From assembly GCF_014841105.1 (NCBI RefSeq), contig NZ_JACYWE010000007.1, positions 1 to 64,000 on the forward strand: DNA of 64,000 bases, written 5' to 3'. The notes under the pieces are model-generated. The model did no database searches, was not told where the DNA came from, and saw only the letters and a program-made list of their open reading frames with translations. The translations under genes were made by a program, and so were the position numbers. Positions 36,901-45,446 of the stretch are shown in pieces (position 1 is the stretch's first letter; every line of letters starts with the position of its first letter). This DNA comes from Lolliginicoccus lacisalsi (GTDB lineage Bacteria > Actinomycetota > Actinomycetes > Mycobacteriales > Mycobacteriaceae).

Positions 36901-37094
36901 GGTGACCCCTCGGCGAATCTGCTAGCTAATGTCAACGCTTGGGCAGCGCGTCGCGGCGCGTCGCGTGACATTGACCAGCACATCCTCCGGCGCAGCCCGC
37001 AGCCAGCCGCAGCCAGCCGCCTACTCCTGGAGGGACACGGTCAGCTCGACGATGGTGCCGTCGCCGGGGCTGGAGTCGATGAGCGTGGTGCCGC
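36901..37094. repeat. Right direct repeat of the island (DR-R)
   Basis: This is the counterpart of 33232-33442. It contains the same imperfect inverted repeat (AATGTCA...TGACATT, 36929-36973) and the 3' end of the intact histidine kinase gene, whose stop codon is at 37021-37023. Confidence 0.92.
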
Positions 37095-38334
37095 CGATCT
37101 CGTGCATGTTGGCCTCGATGGCGTGGGTGATGCCGTAGCCGCGGGGCGTGGTGGCGGTGTCGAAGCCTCGTCCGCGGTCGACGATGCGGACGGTGAGGCG
37201 CGTCTCGTCGGTGAACGCGGTGAGCCATGCCTCGGTGGTGCCGGAGTGCTTGAGGACGTTGTTGAGCGCTTCGCGGACGGCTTCGGAGAGGGTGTCGCAC
37301 CGGTTGCCGGGGATGCGCTCGGGCAGGCTGTGCTGCTTGACGTGCACCTCGAGGCCAAGTGCCTCGATGTCGGCGAGGGTGGCGGACATGAGGTTCTGGA
37401 GCCGGGATTCGGTGGCGATGTCGGTCTCGGGGTCGTTGGTGATGAGGTTGCGCAGGTAGGCGGCCTCGGCGGCGCAGCGGCGCTGGACCTCGGTGGTCTT
37501 GTGGTCGAGACCGCCGCGGGCGATGGCGGTGAGCGTGGTCAGGACGGTGTTGTGGAGGTGACGGTACTGTGTCTGGCGCTCGGCGGCGCGGGCAGCGCTG
37601 GCGGCGCGCTGGGTCTCGGCGTGGAGCTGCTCGGCCTGGATCTTCTCGAGGATGAGTCCTTGCCCGCTGAGGTAGCGGCGGACGAAGTGGGCGGCAACGG
37701 CGTACCAGAGACAGCCGTTGAGCACGGAGAGAGTGGGCTGGGAGAGCAGGGCGACCTGGTTGTCGTGCAGCTGGGCGACGGCAAGGAGGGACGCGGCGAT
37801 GATGGCGAGGCAGGTGGCGGCGAGCCATGGGCGGAATGCTGCGGCGGTGAGGGCGGACGCGGCGAGGGCGAGCGTCACGGGCCAGTTGGAGTCGGAGAAC
37901 ACACCAGCATCGGCGATGTTGCGGCTGCTGATGAAGAGCAGGGCGGTGACGAGGGCGAGGTCGGTCCAGATGGCCCATCTGGGGAACCATCCGCGTCGGC
38001 GCGCGATGAGGATCAGCGCGATGTTCCAGCCGGTCGCGAGCACGAGGAGGACGGTGTTGAGCGCGGTGTCCTGGTAGGTGGACGGCGGCGCGGTGGCGGC
38101 GGTGGCGATGGCGGGCAGGAGATAGCTGGCTCGCTGGATGAAGAGCAGCGCGAGGATGAAGCGGAGCGCCCGGTCGGTGCTGGATCGGGTGGCCAGGTAT
38201 TGGGGGTCGTTCCAGCTCAGGACATTGCCGAACAGTATGTGCCAGGCCACGCGCAACCGGGCCGTGAAGGGTGTGGTGAGCACGGCGGTGTCGCGGGATT
38301 GGGGTGCTGGTGGTGCTGCCTCGGCGGACTGCAT
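37021..38334 (-). CDS. NarL-type sensor histidine kinase without adjacent response regulator
   Basis: This protein has 437 residues. About six hydrophobic segments fill residues 55-215. A coiled stretch follows (QAEQLHAETQRAASAARAAERQ) leading to the phosphoacceptor region YRHLHNTVLTTLTAIARGG. The ATPase domain has NNVLKHSGTTEAW (N box), VDRGRGFD (G1) and RGYGITHAIEANM (G2). Kinases of this group normally sit next to a LuxR-type response regulator; none is adjacent here. Its 3' end has been duplicated at the far side of the island. ATG start at 38334. The signal is unknown. Confidence 0.88.
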   Translation of the reverse strand: MQSAEAAPPAPQSRDTAVLTTPFTARLRVAWHILFGNVLSWNDPQYLATRSSTDRALRFILALLFIQRASYLLPAIATAATAPPSTYQDTALNTVLLVLATGWNIALILIARRRGWFPRWAIWTDLALVTALLFISSRNIADAGVFSDSNWPVTLALAASALTAAAFRPWLAATCLAIIAASLLAVAQLHDNQVALLSQPTLSVLNGCLWYAVAAHFVRRYLSGQGLILEKIQAEQLHAETQRAASAARAAERQTQYRHLHNTVLTTLTAIARGGLDHKTTEVQRRCAAEAAYLRNLITNDPETDIATESRLQNLMSATLADIEALGLEVHVKQHSLPERIPGNRCDTLSEAVREALNNVLKHSGTTEAWLTAFTDETRLTVRIVDRGRGFDTATTPRGYGITHAIEANMHEIGGTTLIDSSPGDGTIVELTVSLQE

Positions 38335-38551
38335 GGTCCTTATTGTCGGTCATGCGTGGGCAGACAGCGTGTAACGGGTCTGGGTGATGGTGCGATTGTG
38401 GTGAGGGAGTGACAGGTGTGTGCCGCTGAGCACGTGTGAGCGAGACTGATGATCGCGGTCACTTGTCGCATGGGATCGGTGGTGCAGCCGTTACCCTTCA
38501 AAGAGGGCCGACAGCGGGGTGGGCCCGCCGACCATGGCGAAAGGTGGCGTG

Positions 38552-39214
38552 ATGACTCGGGCAGACCGTGATTCGCGCAGTCATCTGGAGCTGGGCCTGG
38601 TGAACTTGTCGGATCCGGGCGCGGTTCGCGATGAGCCTGCGCTCGTTGAGCTCGACGGTTGGGTGCGCAGCTTTCTGACGCGCCCGCATGCTGATCTGGG
38701 CCGATCGGGGCCGGTGTGCCCGTTCACGGTTCCGTCGTTGTCGCGGAAGCTCCTGTGGGCTGGCGTGGTGCGCGGCTCCGCGTTGTCGGAGGAGGACATC
38801 TCCCTGGCGGTCGAGAAGCTGGTGGATGACTTCGCGCGGATCGGTCCGGTCGATGGCGGGCGGGCGCTGTACAAGGCGGCGATGGTTGTCTTCCCGGATC
38901 TCACGGACTATTCCTTGATCGATCGCGTGCAGCAGGCGCGGAAGCCGCAAGCGGTGGCGGGCGGGCTCATGCTGGGCCAGTTCTATCCCGGGTGCGCCGA
39001 GCCGGGGTTGTGGAACGAGCATTTCCGCCCCTTGGAGTGTCCGCTGCCGATGCTGGCGCTGCGCCATATGGTGCCGAGCGATCTGCCCTTCCTCGATGCC
39101 GACGCGGCGTGGATGGAGAGCTATCTCAAGCGTTTTGCCCCCACGGTGCCCTTGCAGGTGCGAGCGACGATGGTGCAGCGCCTGGTGCGGCCGCGCGAGC
39201 CTCGGGGGGAGTAG
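38552..39214 (+). CDS. DUF6875-like protein
   Basis: This 220-residue soluble protein contains RSGPVCPFTVPSLSRKLLWAG and LGQFYPGCAEPGLWNEHFRPL, the pattern I associate with the DUF6875 family, often found in or near biosynthetic gene sets. No catalytic motif is evident, though conserved-looking cysteines (VCPF, GCAE, LECP) stand out. The start is ATG 38552 (MTRADRDS) with AAGGTGG upstream; an ATG 33 bp upstream (38519) is possible. It is followed after 2 bp by a YbaK-type gene in the same operon. Confidence 0.6.
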   Translation: MTRADRDSRSHLELGLVNLSDPGAVRDEPALVELDGWVRSFLTRPHADLGRSGPVCPFTVPSLSRKLLWAGVVRGSALSEEDISLAVEKLVDDFARIGPVDGGRALYKAAMVVFPDLTDYSLIDRVQQARKPQAVAGGLMLGQFYPGCAEPGLWNEHFRPLECPLPMLALRHMVPSDLPFLDADAAWMESYLKRFAPTVPLQVRATMVQRLVRPREPRGE

Positions 39215-39216
39215 CG

Positions 39217-39702
39217 GTGCCGGTAGTGCATGACAGGGTCCGTGATGTGCTGGATCGCGCGGGCGTGGCTGTGACGGTGCATGCGCACGCTTCGCTCCCG
39301 GGCCCGATCCGGAGCCCGCAGGATTTCGCGGATGCCCTGGGCTATCCGCTCGATCGCATCACCAAGTCGGTGTTCCTGCGCGCGCGCAATGGGGCGGCGC
39401 ATGCTGTCGCGGTGTGCGCGATGGGGTGCAAGCTCGACATGAGCGAGGTGTCGGGCATCGTTGGCTCTGGGCGCATGGAGCTCGCGGGGCCTGATGAGCT
39501 CGCGCGGGTCCTCGGCTACCCCCGGCATGGGGTTTCTCCGCTCGGCGTGCCGGCACCGGTGGTGGTCCTTGTTGACGCGGGGCTGCTCGATGAGCCGACG
39601 GTCCTGGTAGGCGCTGGAGTGGCAGGCGTGGAAGTGGAGATCGCCCCGCGCGATCTCGTTGCCGCCGCGGGCGCCCTCGTCGCCGACATCGCGACGGAGT
39701 AG
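39217..39702 (+). CDS. YbaK/EbsC-family aminoacyl-tRNA deacylase
   Basis: This 161-residue single-domain protein of the YbaK/ProX fold contains DRITKSVFLRARNGAAHAVAV, where the lysine matches the key YbaK lysine, and MELAGPDELARVLGYPRHGVSPLGV. Family members hydrolyse mischarged tRNAs such as Cys-tRNA(Pro) or Ala-tRNA(Pro). The start is GTG 39217, 3 bp after the preceding stop, with GGGGGGAG upstream. The operon partner is the DUF6875-like gene. Confidence 0.82.
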   Translation: MPVVHDRVRDVLDRAGVAVTVHAHASLPGPIRSPQDFADALGYPLDRITKSVFLRARNGAAHAVAVCAMGCKLDMSEVSGIVGSGRMELAGPDELARVLGYPRHGVSPLGVPAPVVVLVDAGLLDEPTVLVGAGVAGVEVEIAPRDLVAAAGALVADIATE

Positions 39703-39756
39703 TCGCGCGCGGCCTGCCCGGCGCCGGGGGAGCGCCGCAAGGACAAAGCAGACAGA

Positions 39757-39807
39757 GTGTTGCAAATCATATTCTTGCGCATGCCGGAAATATTGCAGCC
39801 TGTCGCA
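39757..39807. promoter_or_regulatory. AT-rich candidate operator upstream of tetR-mmpL
   Basis: GTTGCAAATCATATTCTTGC and GAAATATTGCAGCCTGTCGCAA form loosely mirrored TTGCAA/TTGCAG half-sites in the only AT-rich stretch before the TetR gene. An autorepression site for the adjacent regulator is plausible; symmetry is imperfect. Confidence 0.35.
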
Positions 39808-39819
39808 AAGTGTTGAAGC

Positions 39820-40488
39820 ATGGAAGCCATGCACAACGGACCAAGCCTGCGAGAGCGCAAGAAGGCAGCCACCCGCGCTGCCCTCGCGGCCGCTGCCGTC
39901 CGCTTGACCCGGGAGCGCGGGGTCGAGGCGGCCACCGCCGAAGCCATCGCCGCACAGGCCGGAGTCTCGGCGCGCACCTTCCACAATTACTTCGCCAGCC
40001 GCGAGGACGCGATCGTCCACCACCTCGAGACGCTCGTTGACACTCTCCTCGACACCCTCGAGGACATGCCCCGCGAGCTTGATCCCATGGCCGCGCTCCG
40101 GCAGCTCCTGCTCGGCGCGGCCAGCACCCGCCAGCACGAGCTCGCGGACCTCGTCGGCGCGCTCCACCTCGTCGAGGCGCACCCCACCGTCGCCTCGTGC
40201 AACCAGGCCCTCCTCACGCGGACCATGGACCGGGCCGTCCGCATCATCGCCGACCGGGCTGGGATCAACGGCGACACCCACATCTACCCGCGCCTCGCCC
40301 TCGGCGTCGCGAGCGCTGCTTTCAATTCCGCGGCCGAGGTCTGGGTCCGCGGATCGCCCAGTGGACGCACCCTCACCGACCTTGTCGATGAGGCATTCAC
40401 GCGCATCGCCGACGGCATGACCGCCCCCGGAACCGACCAGAACCCACGATCACAGGAGCCCCCATGGCCACCTACCTCTACCGCCTAG
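39820..40488 (+). CDS. TetR-family regulator of the MMPL exporter
   Basis: This 222-residue protein has an N-terminal helix-turn-helix (residues about 12-58) with ATAEAIAAQAGVSARTFHNYFASREDAIVHH, typical of TetR. The C-terminal domain includes RQHELADLVGALHLVEAHP. ATG at 39820 or 39829. It overlaps the MMPL gene by 25 bp, so regulator and exporter share a transcript. Ligand is unknown; such pairs usually respond to the exported compound. Confidence 0.88.
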   Translation: MEAMHNGPSLRERKKAATRAALAAAAVRLTRERGVEAATAEAIAAQAGVSARTFHNYFASREDAIVHHLETLVDTLLDTLEDMPRELDPMAALRQLLLGAASTRQHELADLVGALHLVEAHPTVASCNQALLTRTMDRAVRIIADRAGINGDTHIYPRLALGVASAAFNSAAEVWVRGSPSGRTLTDLVDEAFTRIADGMTAPGTDQNPRSQEPPWPPTSTA

Positions 40489-42788
40489 GCCGGTTCGCTT
40501 ACCGGCGGAAAGGCATCGTCCTAGCCTTCTGGCTCGCGATGCTCGTCCTCGCTGGCGGTGCGGCCGCGGCCTTCTCCGGCCCGACGAAGGATTCCTTCTC
40601 CATCCCGGGCACTCCCGCCCAGGAGGCGCAGGACCTCATGGCCGAGCGGTTCCCCAACGCCGCCGCCGACCCCTTCAACTCGTTGAGCGCCCGCTACCTC
40701 TTTGTCGCTCCCGAGGGCAGCACGCTCGACGATCCCGCACTCGGTGCCGCGATCGACGAGACCCTCGCTGCCATCCGCGGCATCGACCAGGTCAGCGAGA
40801 GCGCAACCAGCACGGACGGTCCCGGCGCGCTGGCCAGCCCGTCCGCAGCGTTCGACGGCATGGTCGACCAGCTCATCGAGCAGGGCACGCCCGAGGACCA
40901 GGCGCGCGCCAACGCCTCCGCGGTCGGACCGCTCAGCAGCGACCGCACCGTCGGCTACGTCGACGTGCCCATCGACGGCGACTTCGGCGACATCACCGAG
41001 CAGCTCCGCGAGGACCTCAACGACGCGGCCGACCCTGCTCGCGATGCTGGCCTCGACGTGCTCGTCGCGGGATCGGTCATGCAAGACGTGGAGCCGCCGG
41101 GCGGCGCCGCCGAGCTCGTCGGCCTCGCCATCGCGGCTGTCGTGCTCGTCATCACGTTCGGCTCGCTCATCGCTGCCGGAATGCCGCTGATCGCCGCGAT
41201 CATCGGCGTTGGCATCGGCGTCTCCCTCATCACCGCGGCCACCGGATTCATGGACCTCAGCCCCACCGTCTCCACCCTCGCCGTGATGATTGGCCTTGCC
41301 GTCGCGATCGACTACTCGCTGTTCATCCTCTCCCGCTACCGGGCCGAGCTCGCCACGGCTAGCTCCCGCGAGGAGGCAGCCGGGCGCGCTGTCGGCACAG
41401 CGGGGTCCGCCGTCGTCTTTGCCGGCCTCACCGTCATCATCGCGCTGCTCGCCCTGCGCGTCGTCAACATCCCGTTCCTCACCGACATGGGCCGCGCCGC
41501 CGCGCTCACCGTGCTGATCGCGGTGCTCATCGCGATCAGCATGCTGCCGGCGGTCCTGGGCCTGATGAGGTCCGCGATCTTCAAGGGCCGCATCCCGGGC
41601 GTTCGCCAGGTGGACCCCGAGCACCCAGACCGCCTCACCAACGGGCGTCGCTGGGCCAACGTCGTCACCCGGATCCCCGCGGTCACCCTCATCGGCGCGA
41701 TCGTCGTCCTCGGCGTCCTCGCCATCCCGGCCGCCAAGCTCGAGCTCGCCCTGCCCACCCCGGCCACCGAGCCGCCCGGAACGGTCACCCGCGACGCCTT
41801 CGACGTGACCGAGGACGCGTTCGGCCCCGGTCGCAACGCGCAGCTCATCGTCGTTGCCGATGGGCAATCGGTGGCCGAGGACGAGCGCGCCGATGCGTTC
41901 GCCGAGCTCGCGGATCGCATGTACACCTACGGTGACGTGTCGAACGCCCAGATCGTCGGCATGAACGAGGCCGGGGATACCGCCCAGATTCTCGTCCCCC
42001 CCGCCACCGGGCCCATCGACGAGGCCACCACGGACCTCGTCAACACCATCCGCGGAGCCGAGGAGCAGGTCCAGACCGAGACCGGGCTCAACTACGGCGT
42101 GGCCGGGCAGACCGCCATCGAGATCGACGTCTCCGACCGGCTGCAGGACGCCCTCATCCCGTACCTCGTGGTCGTGGTCGGGCTGGCGTTCATCCTCCTG
42201 ATGCTCGTGTTCCGCTCGATCCTCGTGCCGCTGACCGCCACCCTCGGGTTCCTGCTCAGCGTGGCCGCCACCTTCGGCGCCACCGTGGCGATCTTCCAGC
42301 TCGACTGGCTCGGCCTCGCCACCAACCCGCAGCCGATCGTCAGCTTCCTTCCGATCTTCCTCATCGGCGTGGTCTTCGGCCTCGCCATGGACTACCAGGT
42401 GTTCCTCGTCAGCCGCATGCGCGAGGCCTACGTCCACGGCGAATCCGCGAAGGATGCGATCATCAGCGGCTTCTCGCACGGTGCCCGAGTCGTCACCGCC
42501 GCTGCGGTCATCATGATGTCCGTGTTCGCCGCGTTCATCGCCGAGGACATGGCCTTCATCAAGGTGATGGGCTTCGCGCTCGCCGCCGCCATCGTCTTCG
42601 ACGCCTTCCTCGTCCGCATGGTGCTCATCCCGTCCGTGATGGCGCTGCTCGGCGACAAGGCCTGGTGGCTGCCCAAGTGGCTCGACCGCATCCTCCCCAA
42701 CGTCGACGTGGAGGGCGAGAAGCTCGCCCAGCACATCGAGGCGCGGGAGCTCGCCGCGACCGAGCGCGAACCGGCCGTGACCCGCTAG
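40464..42788 (+). CDS. MMPL-family RND transporter
   Basis: This 774-residue protein has the twofold RND layout: a first helix near residues 15-37, a large extracytoplasmic loop (38-205), five helices, then a second loop (about 420-560) and five more helices. The proton-relay motifs AVAIDYSLFILSRYR and GLAMDYQVFLVSRMREA are present in both halves. It is a proton-driven exporter of lipids or drugs. It lacks the long C-terminal tail of MmpL3, so it is more like the actinorhodin-exporter/YdfJ group. It is co-transcribed with the TetR gene. Confidence 0.93.
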   Translation: MATYLYRLGRFAYRRKGIVLAFWLAMLVLAGGAAAAFSGPTKDSFSIPGTPAQEAQDLMAERFPNAAADPFNSLSARYLFVAPEGSTLDDPALGAAIDETLAAIRGIDQVSESATSTDGPGALASPSAAFDGMVDQLIEQGTPEDQARANASAVGPLSSDRTVGYVDVPIDGDFGDITEQLREDLNDAADPARDAGLDVLVAGSVMQDVEPPGGAAELVGLAIAAVVLVITFGSLIAAGMPLIAAIIGVGIGVSLITAATGFMDLSPTVSTLAVMIGLAVAIDYSLFILSRYRAELATASSREEAAGRAVGTAGSAVVFAGLTVIIALLALRVVNIPFLTDMGRAAALTVLIAVLIAISMLPAVLGLMRSAIFKGRIPGVRQVDPEHPDRLTNGRRWANVVTRIPAVTLIGAIVVLGVLAIPAAKLELALPTPATEPPGTVTRDAFDVTEDAFGPGRNAQLIVVADGQSVAEDERADAFAELADRMYTYGDVSNAQIVGMNEAGDTAQILVPPATGPIDEATTDLVNTIRGAEEQVQTETGLNYGVAGQTAIEIDVSDRLQDALIPYLVVVVGLAFILLMLVFRSILVPLTATLGFLLSVAATFGATVAIFQLDWLGLATNPQPIVSFLPIFLIGVVFGLAMDYQVFLVSRMREAYVHGESAKDAIISGFSHGARVVTAAAVIMMSVFAAFIAEDMAFIKVMGFALAAAIVFDAFLVRMVLIPSVMALLGDKAWWLPKWLDRILPNVDVEGEKLAQHIEARELAATEREPAVTR

Positions 42789-42890
42789 GCGCGCTTCCCG
42801 GGCCCCGTGGCATCGCCTCCCTCGCCGGGAGCACGCCGCGGGGCCCGCACGCTTTCGTGGGGAGGGTCGCCTCTGGTTGGATGGCTACCC

Positions 42891-44132
42891 GTGCCCCACA
42901 ACCAGCAGCAACCCTTCGACGTCCACGCCACCCTCGACGGACGACTCGGCCGCACCGGGACCATCCACACCCCCCACGGCACCATCGAGACACCCGCGTT
43001 CATCCCCGTGGGAACCAAGGCGACCGTCAAGGCGCTCCTGCCCGAGACCGTGCAGAGCCTCGGCGCCCAGGCCGTGCTTGCCAACGCCTACCACCTCTAC
43101 CTCCAGCCCGGCTCCGACATCATCGACGAGGCTGGCGGGCTCGGCCGCTTCATGAACTGGCCGGGCCCCACCTTCACCGACAGCGGCGGATTCCAGGTCC
43201 TCTCCATGGGATCGGGCTTCCGCAAGATCCTCGCCATGGAACTCGGGAAGGCCCGCCCCGAGGACATCCGCGCCCACCAGCGCGACCGCCTCGCCCACGT
43301 CGACGACGACGGCGTCAACTTCAAGTCCCACATCAACGGCTCGCAGCACCGCTTCGCCCCCGAGGTGTCGCTGCGCATCCAGCACGAGATCGGCGCCGAC
43401 ATCATGTTCGCCTTCGACGAGCTCACCACCCTCGTCGACACCCGCGACTACCAGGTCGAATCCGTCGAGCGCACCCGCCTGTGGGCGCAGCGCAGCCTCG
43501 ATGAGCATGAGCGCCAGACCGAAGCACGCACCCACCGCCCCTACCAGGCACTCTTTGGTGTCGTCCAGGGAGCCCAGTACGAGGACCTGCGCCGGGAAGC
43601 GGCCCGCGGCCTCGCCAAGCTCCGCTCCTACGCCGGCCGACCCTTCGACGGGTACGGCATCGGCGGGGCGCTGGAGAAGCACAACCTCGGCACCATCGTC
43701 CGCTGGGTCAACGAGGAGCTGCCCTTCGAGACCCCCAAGCACATGCTCGGCATCAGCGAGCCCGACGACCTCTTCACCGCCATCGAGAACGGCGCCGACA
43801 CCTTCGACTGCGTCTCGCCGTCCCGCGTCGCCCGCAACGCCGCCATCTACCTGCCCACCGGCCGCGTGAACATGGACAAGGCACGATTCAAGCGGGACTT
43901 CACGCCCATCGACGACACCTGCGACTGCTACACCTGCGGCCACTACACGCGCGCCTACCTGCACCACCTGTACAAGTCGAAGGAATTCCTCGCCTCTACA
44001 CTCGCGACCATCCACAACGAGCGGTTCATCATCCGCCTTGTTGATCAGATCCGCGACAGCATCAACGGCGGCTACTTCGCGGACCTGCGCGCGGACGTGC
44101 TCGGTCGCTACTACGCGCCGCGCGAGGGATAG
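42891..44132 (+). CDS. tgt: Queuine/preQ1 tRNA-guanine transglycosylase
   Basis: This 413-residue TIM-barrel enzyme has TDSGGFQVLSMGSGFRK (active-site Asp and base recognition), ADIMFAFDELTT and the zinc site CDCYTCGHYTRAYLHHL. It exchanges G34 for a queuine-type base in tRNAs with GUN anticodons. The GTG at 42891 lies 9 nt after a TTGGAT box, so it may be leaderless; an earlier in-frame start has no support. No queuosine de novo genes are in the window, but a precursor transporter and glutamyl-Q synthetase are close, so it likely works in salvage. Confidence 0.95.
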   Translation: MPHNQQQPFDVHATLDGRLGRTGTIHTPHGTIETPAFIPVGTKATVKALLPETVQSLGAQAVLANAYHLYLQPGSDIIDEAGGLGRFMNWPGPTFTDSGGFQVLSMGSGFRKILAMELGKARPEDIRAHQRDRLAHVDDDGVNFKSHINGSQHRFAPEVSLRIQHEIGADIMFAFDELTTLVDTRDYQVESVERTRLWAQRSLDEHERQTEARTHRPYQALFGVVQGAQYEDLRREAARGLAKLRSYAGRPFDGYGIGGALEKHNLGTIVRWVNEELPFETPKHMLGISEPDDLFTAIENGADTFDCVSPSRVARNAAIYLPTGRVNMDKARFKRDFTPIDDTCDCYTCGHYTRAYLHHLYKSKEFLASTLATIHNERFIIRLVDQIRDSINGGYFADLRADVLGRYYAPREG

Positions 44133-44303
44133 GGGCTAGCTGGCCGGGGTCGGCGGCGGGTGGCCCAGGTGGCCCCGGTTGTGTGCGGTCTTGCACCCTC
44201 GAACGGCCGCGAAAAGGGACAAAAGCTAACACTTCCGAGGCTGGACCGCGGCCGGGCGGAGGCTAGCTTGGCCGGTCGTGGTGGCAGCCGCCGACTCCGC
44301 CCG

Positions 44304-44379
44304 GGCAGACGCACCGGAAGTAGCGCGCGGACCCCGGATTTTTCTATCGCGTTTGAGGGTTGCGGGTGCGTTTGCGGCG
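44304..44379. repeat. Intergenic palindromic element, family 1, copy C
   Basis: The left end GGCAGACGCACCGGAAGTAGC matches the left arm of copy A, and the right end GGTGCGTTTGCGGC matches the family tail. The core is present once, as TTTCTATCGCGTTTG (44341-44355), in the orientation opposite to copy A. The 282-bp gap between the convergent tgt and the small repeat-protein gene holds this element and no gene. Confidence 0.75.
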
Positions 44380-44414
44380 AGGACTAGCAGCGTACGGGCG
44401 CGGAGCGGGCCAGA

Positions 44415-44687
44415 CTAGCGCCGCAGCTGCCTTTGCGGGGCGAGCTGGTTGGTGCGCCACTTCAGGAACGACCACATCGCGAGGCCGGAGAGCACGGAGC
44501 CCGCCGAGAGGAACGAGCCGACCGACAGGATCGACCCGAACGATGCCGCGGAGCCGATAGACAGCGCCGAGCCCGTCGATCCGATGGATAGCACCGAGCC
44601 CGAGGATGCGATGGAGAGGACGGAGCCCGTCGAGGCGATCGACAGCACCGATCCCTCCGAAGCGATGGATGCGCGCGATGCCCCCAT
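44415..44687 (-). CDS. Small nonapeptide-repeat protein with C-terminal hydrophobic segment
   Basis: This 90-residue protein is mostly repeats. Four exact nine-residue units (EGSVLSIAS, TGSVLSIAS, SGSVLSIGS, TGSALSIGS; residues 11-46) and two looser units lead to SVLSGLAMWSFLKWRTNQ, a short hydrophobic stretch ending in basic residues. Synonymous codons differ between units, so the repeat is kept at protein level. The regular G-S-hydrophobic pattern suggests a beta-helical or amyloid-like rod. It lies 18 bp after the queuosine-precursor transporter gene on the same strand. I do not know its function. Confidence 0.7.
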   Translation of the reverse strand: MGASRASIASEGSVLSIASTGSVLSIASSGSVLSIGSTGSALSIGSAASFGSILSVGSFLSAGSVLSGLAMWSFLKWRTNQLAPQRQLRR

Positions 44688-44705
44688 GATGTGCCCTTCC
44701 GTGGT

Positions 44706-45425
44706 CTAGGCCTGCTCGGGAATAGCGTAAGTGGGCTCGCGCTTCTTCACCTGGGCAACGACCTGATAGGTCACCGGCAGCAGGAGGGCCTCCACCGCGG
44801 TCTTGTACACGAATCCGAAGAACAGGTAGTTGAGGAAGTCGTCCATCGTGCTGATGCCGATGGCCGTGGCAGCGATCGCGCAGAAGATCAGGGTGTCGGT
44901 GAACTGCCCGACCACCGAGGAGCCCATCAAGCGCGCCCACAGGTGCCGCTCCTTGGTGCGCTCCTTGATGCGCACGAGCACATACGAGTTGAACAGCTGC
45001 CCGAGGAGGAAGGCGGTGAGGCTCGCCACCAGGATCTGCGGATACACGCCAACCACGGCCTCGAGCGATTCCTGCCCCTCGTAGAAGCTCGCCGGGGGCA
45101 GCAGCGTGACGATCCAGAACGACACGGCCGCGAGGATCGCTACCCCGAAGCCGATGAGGATGGCGCGGCGCGCGGCCCGGAAGCCGTAGACCTCCGCGAG
45201 CACGTCACCGAGCACGTAGGCGAGGGGGATGAGGAAGAACCCGCCATCGGTGATGATCGAGAAGTCGCCCACGATGGGGCCGAACTCGACACCCTTGGTG
45301 GCGGCGATGTTCGCCATGAACAGCAGGGACGCGAACACCGCGACGATCGTGGCATACAGTCCGCTGCTCGCCCGCGCGAAAACGGCGGGACCGGGCTGTT
45401 CGGCGGTCAAGCTTGCGTGAGGCAT
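44706..45425 (-). CDS. yhhQ: Queuosine precursor transporter (YhhQ/VUT family)
   Basis: This 239-residue protein has about six hydrophobic segments. LLFMANIAATKGVEFGP, GGFFLIPLAYVLGDVLAEVYGF, LGQLFNSYVLVRIKE and SSVVGQFTDTLIFCAIA are diagnostic of the VUT/YhhQ family, which imports preQ0/preQ1 or queuine. The start is ATG 45425 (MPHASLTAEQ); an ATG 18 bp upstream is possible. Together with tgt it provides queuosine salvage. It is transcribed towards tgt with the small repeat protein between. Confidence 0.93.
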   Translation of the reverse strand: MPHASLTAEQPGPAVFARASSGLYATIVAVFASLLFMANIAATKGVEFGPIVGDFSIITDGGFFLIPLAYVLGDVLAEVYGFRAARRAILIGFGVAILAAVSFWIVTLLPPASFYEGQESLEAVVGVYPQILVASLTAFLLGQLFNSYVLVRIKERTKERHLWARLMGSSVVGQFTDTLIFCAIAATAIGISTMDDFLNYLFFGFVYKTAVEALLLPVTYQVVAQVKKREPTYAIPEQA

Positions 45426-45446
45426 CCGGGTATCCAACCACACATC

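Larger units (their letters stand above)
33232..37094. mobile_element. Low-GC surface-glycan island bounded by direct repeats
   Basis: The roughly 3.9 kb between and including the two direct repeats holds three co-directional genes (RgpF-like, sulfotransferase-like, methyltransferase). Their base composition is clearly lower in GC than the flanks; 35341-35400, for example, is about 47 percent GC. The right repeat is the genuine 3' end of the histidine kinase gene, and the left is a truncated copy beside tRNA-Ser(CGA). This is the footprint of integration at, or duplication of, a gene 3' end. No integrase, transposase or origin is seen, so it is either a passive cargo island or has lost its mobility genes. 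Confidence 0.75.

Noticed and set aside
33232-37094. Composite transposon or insertion sequence
   Set aside because: No transposase frame and no short target-site duplication were found; the repeats are a piece of a host kinase gene in direct orientation.
40521-42734. A 737-codon open frame antisense to the MMPL gene
   Set aside because: Composition is dominated by D/E/G/H/R runs expected from the reverse of hydrophobic high-GC codons; the MMPL reading is unambiguous.
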